From Mycoplana rhizolycopersici (GTDB lineage: Bacteria > Pseudomonadota > Alphaproteobacteria > Rhizobiales > Rhizobiaceae): a stretch of 64,000 bases of DNA. Position numbers and translations under genes: made by a program. Under the pieces are notes generated by a model that was not told the DNA's origin, searched no databases, and was given only the letters and a program-made list of their open reading frames with translations. The stretch is taken from contig NZ_JABXYK010000002.1 in assembly GCF_013378445.1 (NCBI RefSeq), forward strand, positions 310,001 through 374,000, written 5' to 3'. Within the stretch, counting starts at the first letter, position 1; each line of letters opens with the position of its first letter. Shown piece by piece: positions 1 to 9,730 of this stretch.

Positions 1-732
<732 letters not shown>

Positions 733-825
733 AGACTGCGACAGATTGGCGGAACAGAACGAGCATTTCGATTGCAGGGCTGACCAAAGGCGTCGGGCCT
801 GAATGCCTCGTATGTTGCCATGCGG

Positions 826-900
826 CGCATGGGCGGCTATACGGGTGCCAATCACCACGGACCCGGTGAAACTCCGGGTGGCTCTTCTGGCCGCCGATCC
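826..900 (+). promoter_or_regulatory. Folded leader of the SulP transporter gene, candidate riboswitch
   Basis: The untranslated region before the SulP gene can fold into a compact multi-stem structure. An outer stem pairs GGCGGC (832-837) with GCCGCC (890-895). Inside it are a hairpin GGTG/CACC (844-847 with 853-856) and a perfect six-pair hairpin ACCCGG/CCGGGT (861-866 with 874-879). This is seen directly. Identity is inference: the shape and the transporter downstream suggest a cis-regulatory RNA. Candidates among known alphaproteobacterial motifs are the sul1 motif and the nhaA-I (Li+/Na+) class; I cannot decide without a covariance search. Confidence 0.45.
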
Positions 901-981
901 GCCAGACAACGCAAATGCATCAAATCACTCACATGCCGGCTTTCCAGCCGGCCTGGATGCATGGAATTTGCGAAACTTTCC

Positions 982-2466
982 ATGAAAACCACGTTCTCCT
1001 CCTACCGGCACGAATGGTTCTGCAACATTCGCGCAGACATCCTCTCGGGCATCGTCGTCGCCCTTGCCCTGATCCCCGAAGCGATCGGCTTCTCCGTCAT
1101 TGCCGGCGTCGATCCAAAGGTGGGCCTGTTCGCCTCCTTTGCCATCGCCTGCGTCTCGGCCTTCACCGGCGGCCGTCCCGGAATGATTTCGGCTGCGACC
1201 GCTGCAACCGCAGTGCTCATGGTCACGCTCGTCAAGGAGCACGGCCTGCAATACCTCTTCGCGGCGACCCTGCTGATGGGCGCCATCCAGATTGTTGCCG
1301 GCATGCTCAAGCTCGGCCGGGTGATGCGCTTCGTCTCCCGCTCCGTCATCACCGGCTTCGTCAACGCGCTGGCGATCCTGATCTTCATGGCGCAATTGCC
1401 CGAACTTATCGGCGTGCCGCACCTGACATACGTGATGATCGCTGCCGGGCTCGCCATCATCTATCTCTTACCCTACCTCACGAAGGCGGTGCCGTCGCCG
1501 CTCGTGGCGATTCTCGTCCTGACCGCGATCGCCTGGTGGGGTGGGCTGGATCTGCGCACCGTCGGCGACCTTGGCGAGCTTCCCTCGGCACTGCCGATTT
1601 TCGCCCTGCCGCAGGTGCCGCTGACTCTCGAGACGCTGCAGATCATCTTCCCCTATTCTGTGGCGCTCGCCGCAGTCGGCCTGCTGGAATCGCTGCTGAC
1701 GGCACAGATCGTCGACGACATGACCGACACGACGAGCTCGAAGAGCCAGGAGTGCATAGGCCAGGGCGCGAGCAATATCGCCTCCGGCCTGATCGGCGGC
1801 ATGGGCGGCTGCGCCATGATCGGGCAATCGGTGATCAACGTCACCTCCGGCGGCCGCGGCCGCCTGTCCACTTTCGTCGCTGGCGCCTTCCTGCTGTTCC
1901 TGATCCTCGTCCTTGACGACCTGGTGCGGATCATACCGATGGCCGCACTGGTGGCGGTGATGATCATGGTCTCGATCGGTACGTTCTCCTGGCGCTCCAT
2001 CATCGATCTTCGGAAGAACCCGCTACCGTCTTCCATCGTGATGCTGGCAACGGTGGTCACGACGGTTGGAACGCACGACCTCGCCAAGGGCGTCCTCGTC
2101 GGCGTGCTCCTCTCCGGCGTCTTCTTCGCCGGCAAGGTCGCGCGCCTCTTCAGGGTCAGCTCCGAAACGGATGCGGGCGGCCGGGTCCGCACCTACGTCG
2201 TCGAAGGCCAGGTCTTCTTCGCCTCCACGGAGAGCTTCGTCGCGGCCTTCGACTTCGCCGAGGAGCTGGAGAAGGTGGTGATCGACGTCTCCAATGCCCA
2301 TCTCTGGGACATCAGCGCCGTCGGCGCCCTGGACAAGGTGGTGCTGAAGTATCGCCGCCACGGCATCGAGGTCGAAGTGAAGGGGCTGAACGAGGCGAGC
2401 GCCCACATGCTCGACCGCTTCGCCGTCCACGACAAGGAAGGTGCGGCCCTGCCGGCGTCGCACTGA
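982..2466 (+). CDS. SulP family anion transporter with STAS domain
   Basis: An inner-membrane SulP/SLC26 transporter of about 494 residues. The membrane domain (about residues 15-390) has the usual pattern of hydrophobic segments, beginning with [19 protein letters not shown]. The motif around [21 protein letters not shown] is typical of the branch that includes cyanobacterial BicA-like Na+/bicarbonate transporters, so bicarbonate or another anion is as likely as sulfate. A C-terminal STAS domain begins near residue 408 ([15 protein letters not shown]). The start at 982 is preferred, but an in-frame ATG at 961 is possible; neither has a strong ribosome site. The structured leader lies just upstream and a strong terminator follows. 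Confidence 0.9.
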   Translation: MKTTFSSYRHEWFCNIRADILSGIVVALALIPEAIGFSVIAGVDPKVGLFASFAIACVSAFTGGRPGMISAATAATAVLMVTLVKEHGLQYLFAATLLMGAIQIVAGMLKLGRVMRFVSRSVITGFVNALAILIFMAQLPELIGVPHLTYVMIAAGLAIIYLLPYLTKAVPSPLVAILVLTAIAWWGGLDLRTVGDLGELPSALPIFALPQVPLTLETLQIIFPYSVALAAVGLLESLLTAQIVDDMTDTTSSKSQECIGQGASNIASGLIGGMGGCAMIGQSVINVTSGGRGRLSTFVAGAFLLFLILVLDDLVRIIPMAALVAVMIMVSIGTFSWRSIIDLRKNPLPSSIVMLATVVTTVGTHDLAKGVLVGVLLSGVFFAGKVARLFRVSSETDAGGRVRTYVVEGQVFFASTESFVAAFDFAEELEKVVIDVSNAHLWDISAVGALDKVVLKYRRHGIEVEVKGLNEASAHMLDRFAVHDKEGAALPASH

Positions 2467-2475
2467 ATTCGACCG

Positions 2476-2505
2476 AAAAAACCCGGCGGTTCGCCGCCGG
2501 GTTTC
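2476..2505 (+). terminator. Rho-independent terminator after the SulP gene
   Basis: A perfect stem CCCGGCGG (2482-2489), TTCG tetraloop and CCGCCGGG (2494-2501) is followed by TTT and preceded by six A residues. It can therefore stop transcription from both sides, between the SulP gene and the convergent secreted-protein gene. Confidence 0.9.
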
Positions 2506-2532
2506 TGATCAACTTTGTTCGGCTTGCACCAC

Positions 2533-3720
2533 TTAGTCGTTAGCTGTGACCGTTACGCCCAGAACCTGCGGGATCGTGTTCGGCGCGCCCATCGCAGCCC
2601 CCATGATCATGGGGAAGGGCACGGGGTTTGCTGGTGCTGCGGTAATCTTGAGCGATTTCGGATCGTCGAGATAGGTGTTCACGGCCTGCGAGATCTGGTT
2701 CTGCAACTCGGGCATGTTCAGCTGTGCGATCATCAGTGGCACCAGCCCCTTCAGCGATTGCGCCATCTGATCGCCGGAAACGCCCTGTTCGGCGCCGACC
2801 ACGTCCAGCACCTTCTTCGTCAGCGACGCATCGTTGAAGCTGATCTCGGCGCTGTTGAAAGTCAGCTGCTGCAGCATGCCCAGCATCGACATGCCGAGCG
2901 CGTTGTTCGCCTCTTCCCTGTTGGGGTTGGCTTGCGCCGTCTCCACCGCTTCGCGCATCGTGTTCATGAAATCGAGCGTGTAGCCCGAAATCGCAAAGGC
3001 CAGGTTCAGCCTTCCGACGTCGTTGAAATCGAAGGCATATTCGTCGACGGAGAAGAGGCCGCTGCCAAGTTCCCAGCTGCCCTTCATGTCGATCTTGCCT
3101 TCGATCGTCTGCAGCCCGAGCTTTTCGATCGTATCCTTCCCCTTCGGGTCCTGGATCGTGGTCAGGTCCGCCTTGATGTCGGAGACCGAGCCGTCGAAGT
3201 CCATCCCGGCGTCGTTCGCGCGGCGTTCGATCCTGCCTTCTATGCGGGAGGTGGAAAAGACTTCCTTGCCCTTGTTGGTGACCGTGATCGGGCCGGTGGT
3301 CGCGGTCTCATAGAAAAGCATGGTGTCGAGCGTCTTGCCGTCCGCCTTGGCGGGGATGGTCAGCCCGCCAAGCTGGATGTCGGAGGCAACGATCGTCGTG
3401 TCGCCTTCGGTCCTGTTGATGTCCGGAAAGCTGACCGTTTCGATCCTGTAGCCGCCGTCGCCGTCCTCTTCGACGCCCTCAAGCGTGATGTCGCCGAGTT
3501 CCAGCGCCTCGCCGCCTGTGGGCGTGACCTTCGTTGCCTGCAGCGTCAGGGTATCGCCGTCGACCGCGATGTTGCCGTAGGTCACCGTCAGGCCGCTTGC
3601 GCTGTTGGCTGCATTGAGCTTGGCGACGAGGTCGGCGCCGTCGAGCGCGAAGGCGGGGCTTGCGATCGCCGCAAGCGCGACGCTGGCGAACATCTTACGG
3701 AGAGTGCGGTTATAAAGCAT
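2533..3720 (-). CDS. Secreted conserved hypothetical protein
   Basis: A 395-residue protein with a clear Sec signal peptide (MLYNRTLRKMFASVALAAIA, cleavage after SPAFA). The start at 3720 is fixed by this signal and by the ribosome site AAGGAACC just upstream; a longer reading frame to 3798 has no signal. The mature part is rich in beta-strand-like, Thr/Asp/Gly-rich segments in the first two thirds and more helical later (LTKKVLDVVGAEQGVSGDQ). I do not recognise a catalytic motif. A periplasmic or surface role is likely from the signal alone. It converges on the SulP gene and shares its bidirectional terminator. Confidence 0.8.
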   Translation of the reverse strand: MLYNRTLRKMFASVALAAIASPAFALDGADLVAKLNAANSASGLTVTYGNIAVDGDTLTLQATKVTPTGGEALELGDITLEGVEEDGDGGYRIETVSFPDINRTEGDTTIVASDIQLGGLTIPAKADGKTLDTMLFYETATTGPITVTNKGKEVFSTSRIEGRIERRANDAGMDFDGSVSDIKADLTTIQDPKGKDTIEKLGLQTIEGKIDMKGSWELGSGLFSVDEYAFDFNDVGRLNLAFAISGYTLDFMNTMREAVETAQANPNREEANNALGMSMLGMLQQLTFNSAEISFNDASLTKKVLDVVGAEQGVSGDQMAQSLKGLVPLMIAQLNMPELQNQISQAVNTYLDDPKSLKITAAPANPVPFPMIMGAAMGAPNTIPQVLGVTVTAND

Positions 3721-4158
3721 AATGGTTCCTTCTTGTCGTGCCGGCCGTCGGCCGTCGTCCGGCTCGGAAACGTTTGATACGGCTTGTCTATTCGTCATGC
3801 AAATTGGCGTCGCATCCCGCGCCGGGCGAAATGGTAAACGTCACTATTTCACGTCAATGGTGGCGGGAATGAGGGCGGACCGGCTGCCGGGACCGTCGAC
3901 ATGGCGCTGCGTGATGATGCTGATCGCAAACCGGTCGGTGCCCCGGAAACCCTTGTCCGGCCGAGAGACTATCGCCGTCCCGTGGACGGTTTTGCCGTTG
4001 CACTTGTCGCACGCCCTGTCCCTGCTGACACTGCGATGCTTCGCGGCCGTCGATTGCCTGCGTATCTTGGGTTTGCCGGCAACCTGGCAGGCCGGCTATC
4101 CACAGCGCAATCGCCCGGTTTCCTTGCCGCGAATCGGGCTTTTCGGTAGTCAAGTCCC
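3721..4158. other. Intergenic region before parC, nothing recognised
   Basis: About 440 bases between the divergent secreted-protein gene and parC. The open frames here have no ribosome site or recognisable protein composition, so I call none. Promoters for both neighbours must lie here, but no clear box stands out. Confidence 0.6.
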
Positions 4159-6438
4159 ATGGGACAAGAGATTTTGCCGCCCGGTGGCGGAGACGACGAC
4201 AATATCCTTCCGGTCGACCTGAAGGCGGCGCTTGAAGAGCGCTACCTTGCCTATGCGCTGTCGACGATCATGCATCGCGCGCTGCCTGACGTGCGCGACG
4301 GCCTGAAGCCGGTACACCGCCGCATCGTGCATGCGATGCGCATCCTGCGGCTGGATCCCGGGCAGGCCTACAAGAAGTGCGCCCGCATCGTCGGCGACGT
4401 GATGGGTAAGTTCCACCCCCACGGCGACGCCTCGATCTACGATGCGCTGGTACGCCTGTCGCAGGATTTCGCCATCCGCTATCCGCTGGTGGACGGGCAG
4501 GGCAACTTCGGCAATATCGACGGCGATAACGCCGCGGCGATGCGCTACACCGAAGCGCGCATGACCGATGTCGCAACCCTGATCCTCGAAGGTCTCGACG
4601 AGGACGCGGTCGATTTCCGTCCGACCTACAACGAGGAGGACGAGGAGCCGGTCGTGCTGCCGGGCTCGTTCCCGAACCTGCTCGCCAACGGCGCCTCGGG
4701 CATTGCCGTCGGCATGGCGACCTCCATCCCGCCGCACAATGCGCACGAGCTCTGCGATGCGGCCCTCCACCTGATCAAGCACCCCGACGCCACCGTCGAG
4801 GATCTGATGTTCGATCCGGCGAACCCGCAGAAGGGCGGGGTCGAGGGGCCGGACTTTCCGACCGGCGGCATTATCGTGGAAAGCCGCGCGAGTATGCTGG
4901 AATCCTACCGCACCGGCCGCGGCGGGTTTCGCGTGCGGGCGAAGTGGGAGACGGAAGACCTGGGGCGCGGCGGCTATCAGATCGTCGTCACCGAAATCCC
5001 CTACCAGGTGCAGAAGTCGCGCCTGATCGAGAAGGTCGCCGAACTGCTTCTGGCGCGGAAGGTGCCGCTGCTGGAAGACATCCGCGACGAATCCGCCGAG
5101 GACGTGCGCATCGTGCTCGTGCCGAAGAGCCGCAGCGTCGATCCGACGCTGCTGATGGAATCGCTGTTCAAGCTGTCCGAGCTCGAAAGCCGTATTCCGC
5201 TGAATATGAACGTGCTCTCGATGGGACGCGTGCCGCGGGTGATGGCGCTGAACGAGGTGCTGTCGGAATGGCTGGCCCATCGCCGCGAAGTGCTGGTGCG
5301 CCGCTCCCGCCACCGGCTGGCTGCAATCGAGCGGCGGCTGGAAATCCTCGGCGGCTACCTCGTCGCCTATCTGAACATCGACGAGGTGATCCGCATCATT
5401 CGCGAGGAGGAAGAGCCGAAGCCGGCGCTGATGGCGCGCTTCTCGCTGACCGACCTCCAGGCCGAATCGATCCTCAACATGCGGCTTCGCTCGCTGCGCA
5501 AGCTTGAGGAATTCGAGATCCGTACCGAGTTCGACGGGCTGACGAAGGAGAAGGCGGAGATCGAGGCGTTGCTGGCCTCCGAGCCGAAGCAATGGCAGAC
5601 CGTCGCCTGGCAGATCGGCGAGGTGAAGAAGAAGTTTGCCAAGGCGACCGAGATCGGCCGCCGCCGCACCCAGTTCTCGGATGCGCCGGAAACCGACATC
5701 GAGGCGATCCAGCAGGCGATGATCGAGAAGGAGCCGGTCACCGTCGTCATTTCCGAGAAGGGATGGATCCGGGCGCTCAAGGGACACATCGCCGATACGT
5801 CCGGCCTGCAGTTCAAGGAGGGTGATGCCCTCAACGTGGCTTTCCCGGCGCAGACAACCGACAAGATCCTCGTGCTGACGACCGGCGGCAAGGTCTACAC
5901 GCTCGGCGCGGACAAGCTGCCGGGCGGACGCGGCCACGGCGAGCCGCTGCGCATCATGGTCGACATGGAGAACGATCAGGACGTCCTGACCGCCTTCGTG
6001 CACGATCCGGCCCGGAAGGTTATCCTCGCCTCGCAGGCCGGAAACGGCTTCGTCATCGCCGAGACGGAGATGATCGCCAACACCCGCAAGGGCAAGCAGA
6101 TCATGAATGTCGGCATGCCGGACGAGACCAAGCTCGTGGTGCCCGTGCGCGGCGACCATGTCGCCGTCGTCGGTGAAAACCGCAAGATGCTGATCTTCCC
6201 GCTGGCGCAGCTGCCGGAAATGTCGCGCGGCAAGGGCGTGCGCCTGCAGCGCTACAAGGATGGCGGCGTTTCCGACATCCGCTGCTTCGCGCTCGACGAG
6301 GGCCTGACTTGGGACGACAGCGCCGGCCGCAACTTCGTACGCAGCAAGGAAGAGCTTGCCGAATGGCTCGCCGACCGCGCCAGCGCCGGTCGCACGGTGC
6401 CGAAGGGCTTCCCGCGCAGCGGCAAGTTCAGCGGATAG
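4159..6438 (+). CDS. parC: DNA topoisomerase IV subunit A
   Basis: A 759-residue type IIA topoisomerase A subunit that cuts and rejoins DNA to unlink daughter chromosomes, working with ParE. The N-terminal winged-helix and tower region starts with [20 protein letters not shown]. The catalytic tyrosine is in [10 protein letters not shown] (about residue 131), and the [20 protein letters not shown] segment (Ser/Asp of the quinolone-resistance region) is intact. The C-terminal part is the short beta-pinwheel typical of alphaproteobacterial ParC rather than the longer GyrA one. The lack of a GyrA-box QRRGGKG supports ParC over GyrA. It stands alone between unrelated genes. Confidence 0.95.
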   Translation: MGQEILPPGGGDDDNILPVDLKAALEERYLAYALSTIMHRALPDVRDGLKPVHRRIVHAMRILRLDPGQAYKKCARIVGDVMGKFHPHGDASIYDALVRLSQDFAIRYPLVDGQGNFGNIDGDNAAAMRYTEARMTDVATLILEGLDEDAVDFRPTYNEEDEEPVVLPGSFPNLLANGASGIAVGMATSIPPHNAHELCDAALHLIKHPDATVEDLMFDPANPQKGGVEGPDFPTGGIIVESRASMLESYRTGRGGFRVRAKWETEDLGRGGYQIVVTEIPYQVQKSRLIEKVAELLLARKVPLLEDIRDESAEDVRIVLVPKSRSVDPTLLMESLFKLSELESRIPLNMNVLSMGRVPRVMALNEVLSEWLAHRREVLVRRSRHRLAAIERRLEILGGYLVAYLNIDEVIRIIREEEEPKPALMARFSLTDLQAESILNMRLRSLRKLEEFEIRTEFDGLTKEKAEIEALLASEPKQWQTVAWQIGEVKKKFAKATEIGRRRTQFSDAPETDIEAIQQAMIEKEPVTVVISEKGWIRALKGHIADTSGLQFKEGDALNVAFPAQTTDKILVLTTGGKVYTLGADKLPGGRGHGEPLRIMVDMENDQDVLTAFVHDPARKVILASQAGNGFVIAETEMIANTRKGKQIMNVGMPDETKLVVPVRGDHVAVVGENRKMLIFPLAQLPEMSRGKGVRLQRYKDGGVSDIRCFALDEGLTWDDSAGRNFVRSKEELAEWLADRASAGRTVPKGFPRSGKFSG

Positions 6439-6605
6439 CGCATTTCCAGCCGAAGCGGCAGCGCTACGGCGTCGGACAATGCGATAATCACAAGCCCCTG
6501 GAGCAGGCGGGCGAAAGCGCGCGCGGCTTTGTGACAATGGCCTGCGTGGAGTCATAGGATGGGGCGTCAGGGCTGGGCTCGAGAAGTCGCAGCCCGCTTC
6601 ACGGC

Positions 6606-7004
6606 TCAGGAGCCGGAGGGCAGGGGGACGGTGAAGTCGCGCAGGAAGCGCGTCGCCCCGTCCTCGTCGATCTCGCCGGCGGCGACGCCGAACACGAGTT
6701 CGATGACCCGACCCTGGTCAGCATCGACCAGCAAACCATTGATATAAAGGAACATAAACGCGGCCAGAAAGCCCGTTCTCTTGTTGCCGTCCGAGAAGGG
6801 GTGATTGCGAACGATACCGTAAAGGTAGGCTGCGGCGAGGACGAACAGATCATCTTCACCGTAGGTCGCCTTATGTTGCGGGCGGGCAAGCGCGGCCTCC
6901 AGCGCATTTTCGTCCTTCAGTCCCGGTAGACCACCGTGCTCTTGCAGCTGTTCATGATGAACGAGTTCGATAGCCTCGCGCGTCAGCCACTTCACCCGCT
7001 TCAC
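6606..7004 (-). CDS. doc: Death-on-curing (Doc/Fic) family toxin
   Basis: A 132-residue Fic-fold protein. The motif HPFSDGNKRTG (His68-Arg76) matches the Doc signature HxFx(N/D)(A/G)NKR, where the Lys replaces the Gly of AMP-transferring Fic proteins. Characterised Doc enzymes phosphorylate and inactivate elongation factor Tu. The start is a GTG at 7004 that overlaps the antitoxin stop codon by four bases (GTGA), so the two are translationally coupled. The pairing with an AbrB-like rather than a Phd antitoxin is seen in other rhizobia but is less familiar. Confidence 0.92.
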   Translation of the reverse strand: MKRVKWLTREAIELVHHEQLQEHGGLPGLKDENALEAALARPQHKATYGEDDLFVLAAAYLYGIVRNHPFSDGNKRTGFLAAFMFLYINGLLVDADQGRVIELVFGVAAGEIDEDGATRFLRDFTVPLPSGS

Positions 7005-7222
7005 TTGGCAAGTTCACGCAAGGCGACGCGATACTTTCCCATTCCGATGCTCGCAGCCCGAAGTTGTTCGGCGAGGTCCGCATTCTGCGGAACGAGCGTG
7101 AGCTGGCCATTGTCTTCTGTCAGGGTCAATTCGTCGCCCGCCTTCACGCCCAGGCGTTCAAGCACTTCCTTCGGGATGATGATGCCTTCGGAATTGCCGA
7201 TCTTGCGGACGGTGACGTTCAT
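7001..7222 (-). CDS. AbrB/MazE-type antitoxin
   Basis: A 73-residue protein with a swapped-hairpin AbrB/SpoVT DNA-binding domain at the N-terminus (MNVTVRKIGNSEGIIIPKEV, then LGVKAGDELTL) and a short C-terminal tail (about residues 48-73) likely to bind and neutralise Doc. The start at 7222 gives the exact start of this domain; a much longer in-frame extension to 7528 overlaps the neighbouring transporter and is discarded. It is the first gene of a two-gene toxin-antitoxin operon, and the palindrome just upstream is the obvious autoregulatory site. Confidence 0.9.
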   Translation of the reverse strand: MNVTVRKIGNSEGIIIPKEVLERLGVKAGDELTLTEDNGQLTLVPQNADLAEQLRAASIGMGKYRVALRELAK

Positions 7223-7230
7223 GGCCGTAT

Positions 7231-7261
7231 CCTCATGTTGCAACGTTGTTATAACATGAGG
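7231..7261 (-). promoter_or_regulatory. Palindromic operator/promoter of the toxin-antitoxin operon
   Basis: A perfect nine-base inverted repeat, CCTCATGTT (7231-7239) and AACATGAGG (7253-7261), lies 9 bases before the antitoxin start. The spacer holds a second small palindrome, AACGTT, and a TATAAC box. The placement fits an AbrB-family autorepressor site that covers the promoter. Confidence 0.7.
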
Positions 7262-7286
7262 ATGCGGCAGATCGCAAATCGACCCG

Positions 7287-8207
7287 TCAGGGATGCGTCG
7301 GGGCGGCCACGGCGCACGTGGCCTGCAGCCGGGCGGCTTTCGCCTTGCTGCGCATCTGCCACAGCGAATGGCACAGCAGCGCCAGGATAAGGATGGTGCC
7401 GCCGACGAGCGTCTGGCTGGAGGGCTGCTCGGCGAAGACGATCCACACCCAGATCGGCGCCAGCACCGTTTCCAGAAGATAAAACATCCCGACCTCGGGT
7501 GCGGACAGATATCGCGGCCCCGTCGCAAGGCACCAGAAGGCGAGTGGGATCATCACCAGCCCGTTGAAGAGGATGAAGGCCGGCTGTTCGATCTGCAGCG
7601 TGCCGCCGGGAAGCATCAGGAGCCCGGCAAGGCCCGGGACGATGGCGGTTACCAGCGGCACGAAGCCCATGTCGGCGCCGCTCTTGCGGCTGATGGTGAT
7701 GGCGCTGGCAAGCAGCAAGGCGGAGCAGGCGGCCATCGCATCGCCGAAGAAATTGCCGCTCTCCAGCCCGTCATGGACGATCAGCGCAATGCCGCAGACC
7801 ATGGCTGCCATGGTCGCAAGCGTAGCGTTCGACGGGCGCTCACCGAGAAAGAGCCATGAGAGAAGTGCGGCGAACATCGAGGTGAAGGCGAGGATGAAGA
7901 CGACGTTGGCAGTGGTCGTGTTGAAGACCGCGAGCATGAACGTCAGCGAGTTGATGCCATACAGCACGCCGGCGGCAAGTCCGGCAGGACCCGGGATCAG
8001 CGCCAGCGGACGACGCAGCAGAAGGCGCAGGACCGACCAGATGGTCATTGCGACCAGAAAGGTCGCGATGCTGCGGACGGCAAGCAGCGACCACACCTCG
8101 CCGTGCGCCGAACGTATCAGGGGAATGTCGAAGGACAGGGCCAGACCGCCGACTGCGGTGATCATCAGGCCCTTGCGATGCAGGCTGGGGTCTTGGGCAG
8201 GTGACAC
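7287..8207 (-). CDS. EamA/DMT superfamily transporter
   Basis: A 306-residue integral membrane protein with about ten hydrophobic segments arranged as two EamA repeats (about residues 15-145 and 155-290), the usual length and layout of drug/metabolite transporters. The substrate is unknown; family members export amino acids, metabolites or drugs. The stop lies 65 bases from the antitoxin start, and the gene is separated from bpt by only 15 bases on the same strand, so it may be cotranscribed with bpt. Confidence 0.88.
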   Translation of the reverse strand: MSPAQDPSLHRKGLMITAVGGLALSFDIPLIRSAHGEVWSLLAVRSIATFLVAMTIWSVLRLLLRRPLALIPGPAGLAAGVLYGINSLTFMLAVFNTTTANVVFILAFTSMFAALLSWLFLGERPSNATLATMAAMVCGIALIVHDGLESGNFFGDAMAACSALLLASAITISRKSGADMGFVPLVTAIVPGLAGLLMLPGGTLQIEQPAFILFNGLVMIPLAFWCLATGPRYLSAPEVGMFYLLETVLAPIWVWIVFAEQPSSQTLVGGTILILALLCHSLWQMRSKAKAARLQATCAVAAPTHP

Positions 8208-8222
8208 GCGGAAATCCGATTC

Positions 8223-8984
8223 TCAGTCCGAACTTCCGCCATCATAGCGTTCCCAGCCGCGCGCCATCAGGTGCTCCTGCGGCAGAAACTTTGTTTTATA
8301 GTCCATTTTTCGGGAACCTTTTACCCAGTAGCCGAGATAGACGTGTGGCAACCCCAGCGCCCTGGCGCGGCGAATATGATCGAGAATCATGAAGGTTCCA
8401 AGCGAGCGTTGCTGCTCGTCCGGGTCGAAGTAGGAGTAGACCATCGAGAGCCCGTCGCCCATGCGGTCCGTCAGGGCTACTGCGACGAGCTCCCCCCGGG
8501 GCCGCTCCTCCAGGCCGGCGCCCTCGGTGCGCTTGCGATATTCGATGACCTTGGTGTGGACGTGGGTATCCTCGACCATCATCGCATAGTCGAGAACGGA
8601 CATGTCCGACATGCCACCCTTCTGGTGGCGGCGGTCGAGATAGCGGCGAAACAGCGTGTATTGTTCGCTGGAGGGCTCGGCGGGATATTCGTAGCCGATG
8701 AGATCGCTGTTTGCTGCCTGCACCCGCCGCATCGAGCGCCTGGGCTCGAACTCGTTGACGAGGATGCGCACCGAGATGCATGCCCGGCAGGTTTCGCAGG
8801 CCGGCCGGTAGGCGATATTCTGCGATCGGCGGAAACCGCCCTGCGTCAGTAGGTCGTTGAGATCCGGCGCGCGCTCGCCGACGAGGTGCGTGAAGACTTT
8901 CCGCTCCATTTCGTGCGGCAGGTAGGGGCAAGCAGCCGGAGCCGTCAGGTAGAATTGGGGGGCGGGGGTTGTCTGGGTATTCAT
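8223..8984 (-). CDS. bpt: Aspartate/glutamate leucyltransferase
   Basis: A 253-residue bacterial homologue of eukaryotic arginyl-transferase ATE1. It adds leucine from Leu-tRNA to proteins starting with Asp or Glu, marking them for the ClpAPS N-degron pathway. The N-terminal ATE_N part carries the cysteine cluster [12 protein letters not shown] (near residue 58), and the C-terminal part has the GNAT-like fold ([16 protein letters not shown], then [13 protein letters not shown]). The start [13 protein letters not shown] at 8984 is chosen because family members begin here; a frame 7 codons longer exists. Confidence 0.92.
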   Translation of the reverse strand: MNTQTTPAPQFYLTAPAACPYLPHEMERKVFTHLVGERAPDLNDLLTQGGFRRSQNIAYRPACETCRACISVRILVNEFEPRRSMRRVQAANSDLIGYEYPAEPSSEQYTLFRRYLDRRHQKGGMSDMSVLDYAMMVEDTHVHTKVIEYRKRTEGAGLEERPRGELVAVALTDRMGDGLSMVYSYFDPDEQQRSLGTFMILDHIRRARALGLPHVYLGYWVKGSRKMDYKTKFLPQEHLMARGWERYDGGSSD

Positions 8985-9163
8985 GTTTTCGGCACGCGAC
9001 TCCAACCGGGCCTGACTGACAATACTAGCATGGCGCAGTTGAGGAAAAGGTCAACCGGTTCGGAGAGCTAGTACCGGCGTTGCCAATACTCCTGGCCGGC
9101 CTTCCGGTCGCCGAGGCCGGCCGCCCGCAAGGGCGGCGGCCGCAACGTTCAGCTGTCGATGTA

Positions 9164-9625
9164 TCAGAAGCCCGAGCGCCGGGCGACGACGGTGCCGAGA
9201 AGCAGGTCGTGCAGCAATCGGCTGCGATCGGTGAACAGGCCGATCAGCAGGATGAAGGGCGTGAGCAGGGCATTGCCCAGCCAGAACAGCACGAGGTAGA
9301 CGACGGAGGTGAGAAAATCCATCGGCCGCCCGTCCACGCGCATCACGGCCAGCCCCATCACGTTCATCCCGACGCTCGCCTGGTTCGGTCCGCCGATCGT
9401 CATGCCGAAATAAAGCATGGCGACGATGACGAAGAGCGCCGGATAAAGCATCCAGCCAAGGCCCAGCGTGATGATGCCGAGGAAGAAGACGACGACTGCC
9501 GCCGGCACCCAGAGAAGGGCGACGATCGCATAGTCGATCAGAAAGGCGAAGATCCGTCGGGACAGCACGCCGCGATAGGCGCGCCAGTCCGTGCTCGGCA
9601 GACGAACCTCGTCATAATTGCTCAT
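9164..9625 (-). CDS. RDD family membrane protein
   Basis: A 153-residue inner-membrane protein. It has the RDD signature arginine/aspartates (YRGVLSRRIFAFLIDYAIVA near residue 18, and DRSRLLHDLLLGT near the C-terminus) and three to four hydrophobic segments. The start at 9625 is fixed by AGGAG seven bases upstream; an ATG at 9649 has no such site. RDD proteins are poorly understood, with some linked to ion or pH homeostasis. It lies downstream of hemB on the same strand but behind a terminator-like hairpin. Confidence 0.88.
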   Translation of the reverse strand: MSNYDEVRLPSTDWRAYRGVLSRRIFAFLIDYAIVALLWVPAAVVVFFLGIITLGLGWMLYPALFVIVAMLYFGMTIGGPNQASVGMNVMGLAVMRVDGRPMDFLTSVVYLVLFWLGNALLTPFILLIGLFTDRSRLLHDLLLGTVVARRSGF

Positions 9626-9685
9626 CGAATGGCTCCTGTGTTCACTCATGCCACTGATATGGGAATTGCTGGCGCAAAAGCAATA

Positions 9686-9709
9686 AAGTCGGATGGCCCC
9701 AAGCCATCC
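9686..9709 (-). terminator. Hairpin terminator after hemB
   Basis: A seven-pair stem GGATGGC (9691-9697) and GCCATCC (9703-9709) with a five-base loop. Read on the minus strand it is followed by a T-rich stretch (GACTTTATT). It lies between the hemB stop and the RDD gene. Confidence 0.65.
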
Positions 9710-9730
9710 GGGTGAATTGCGCGCAGACTG

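Noticed and set aside
2515-3777. A long plus-strand frame antisense to the secreted-protein gene
   Set aside because: The minus-strand gene has a signal peptide and ribosome site; the plus-strand product has neither and is of antisense composition.
4150-6555. An open frame of about 800 codons antisense to parC
   Set aside because: It is a product of GC-rich codon bias in parC; its translation is His/Arg/Leu-rich with no family pattern.
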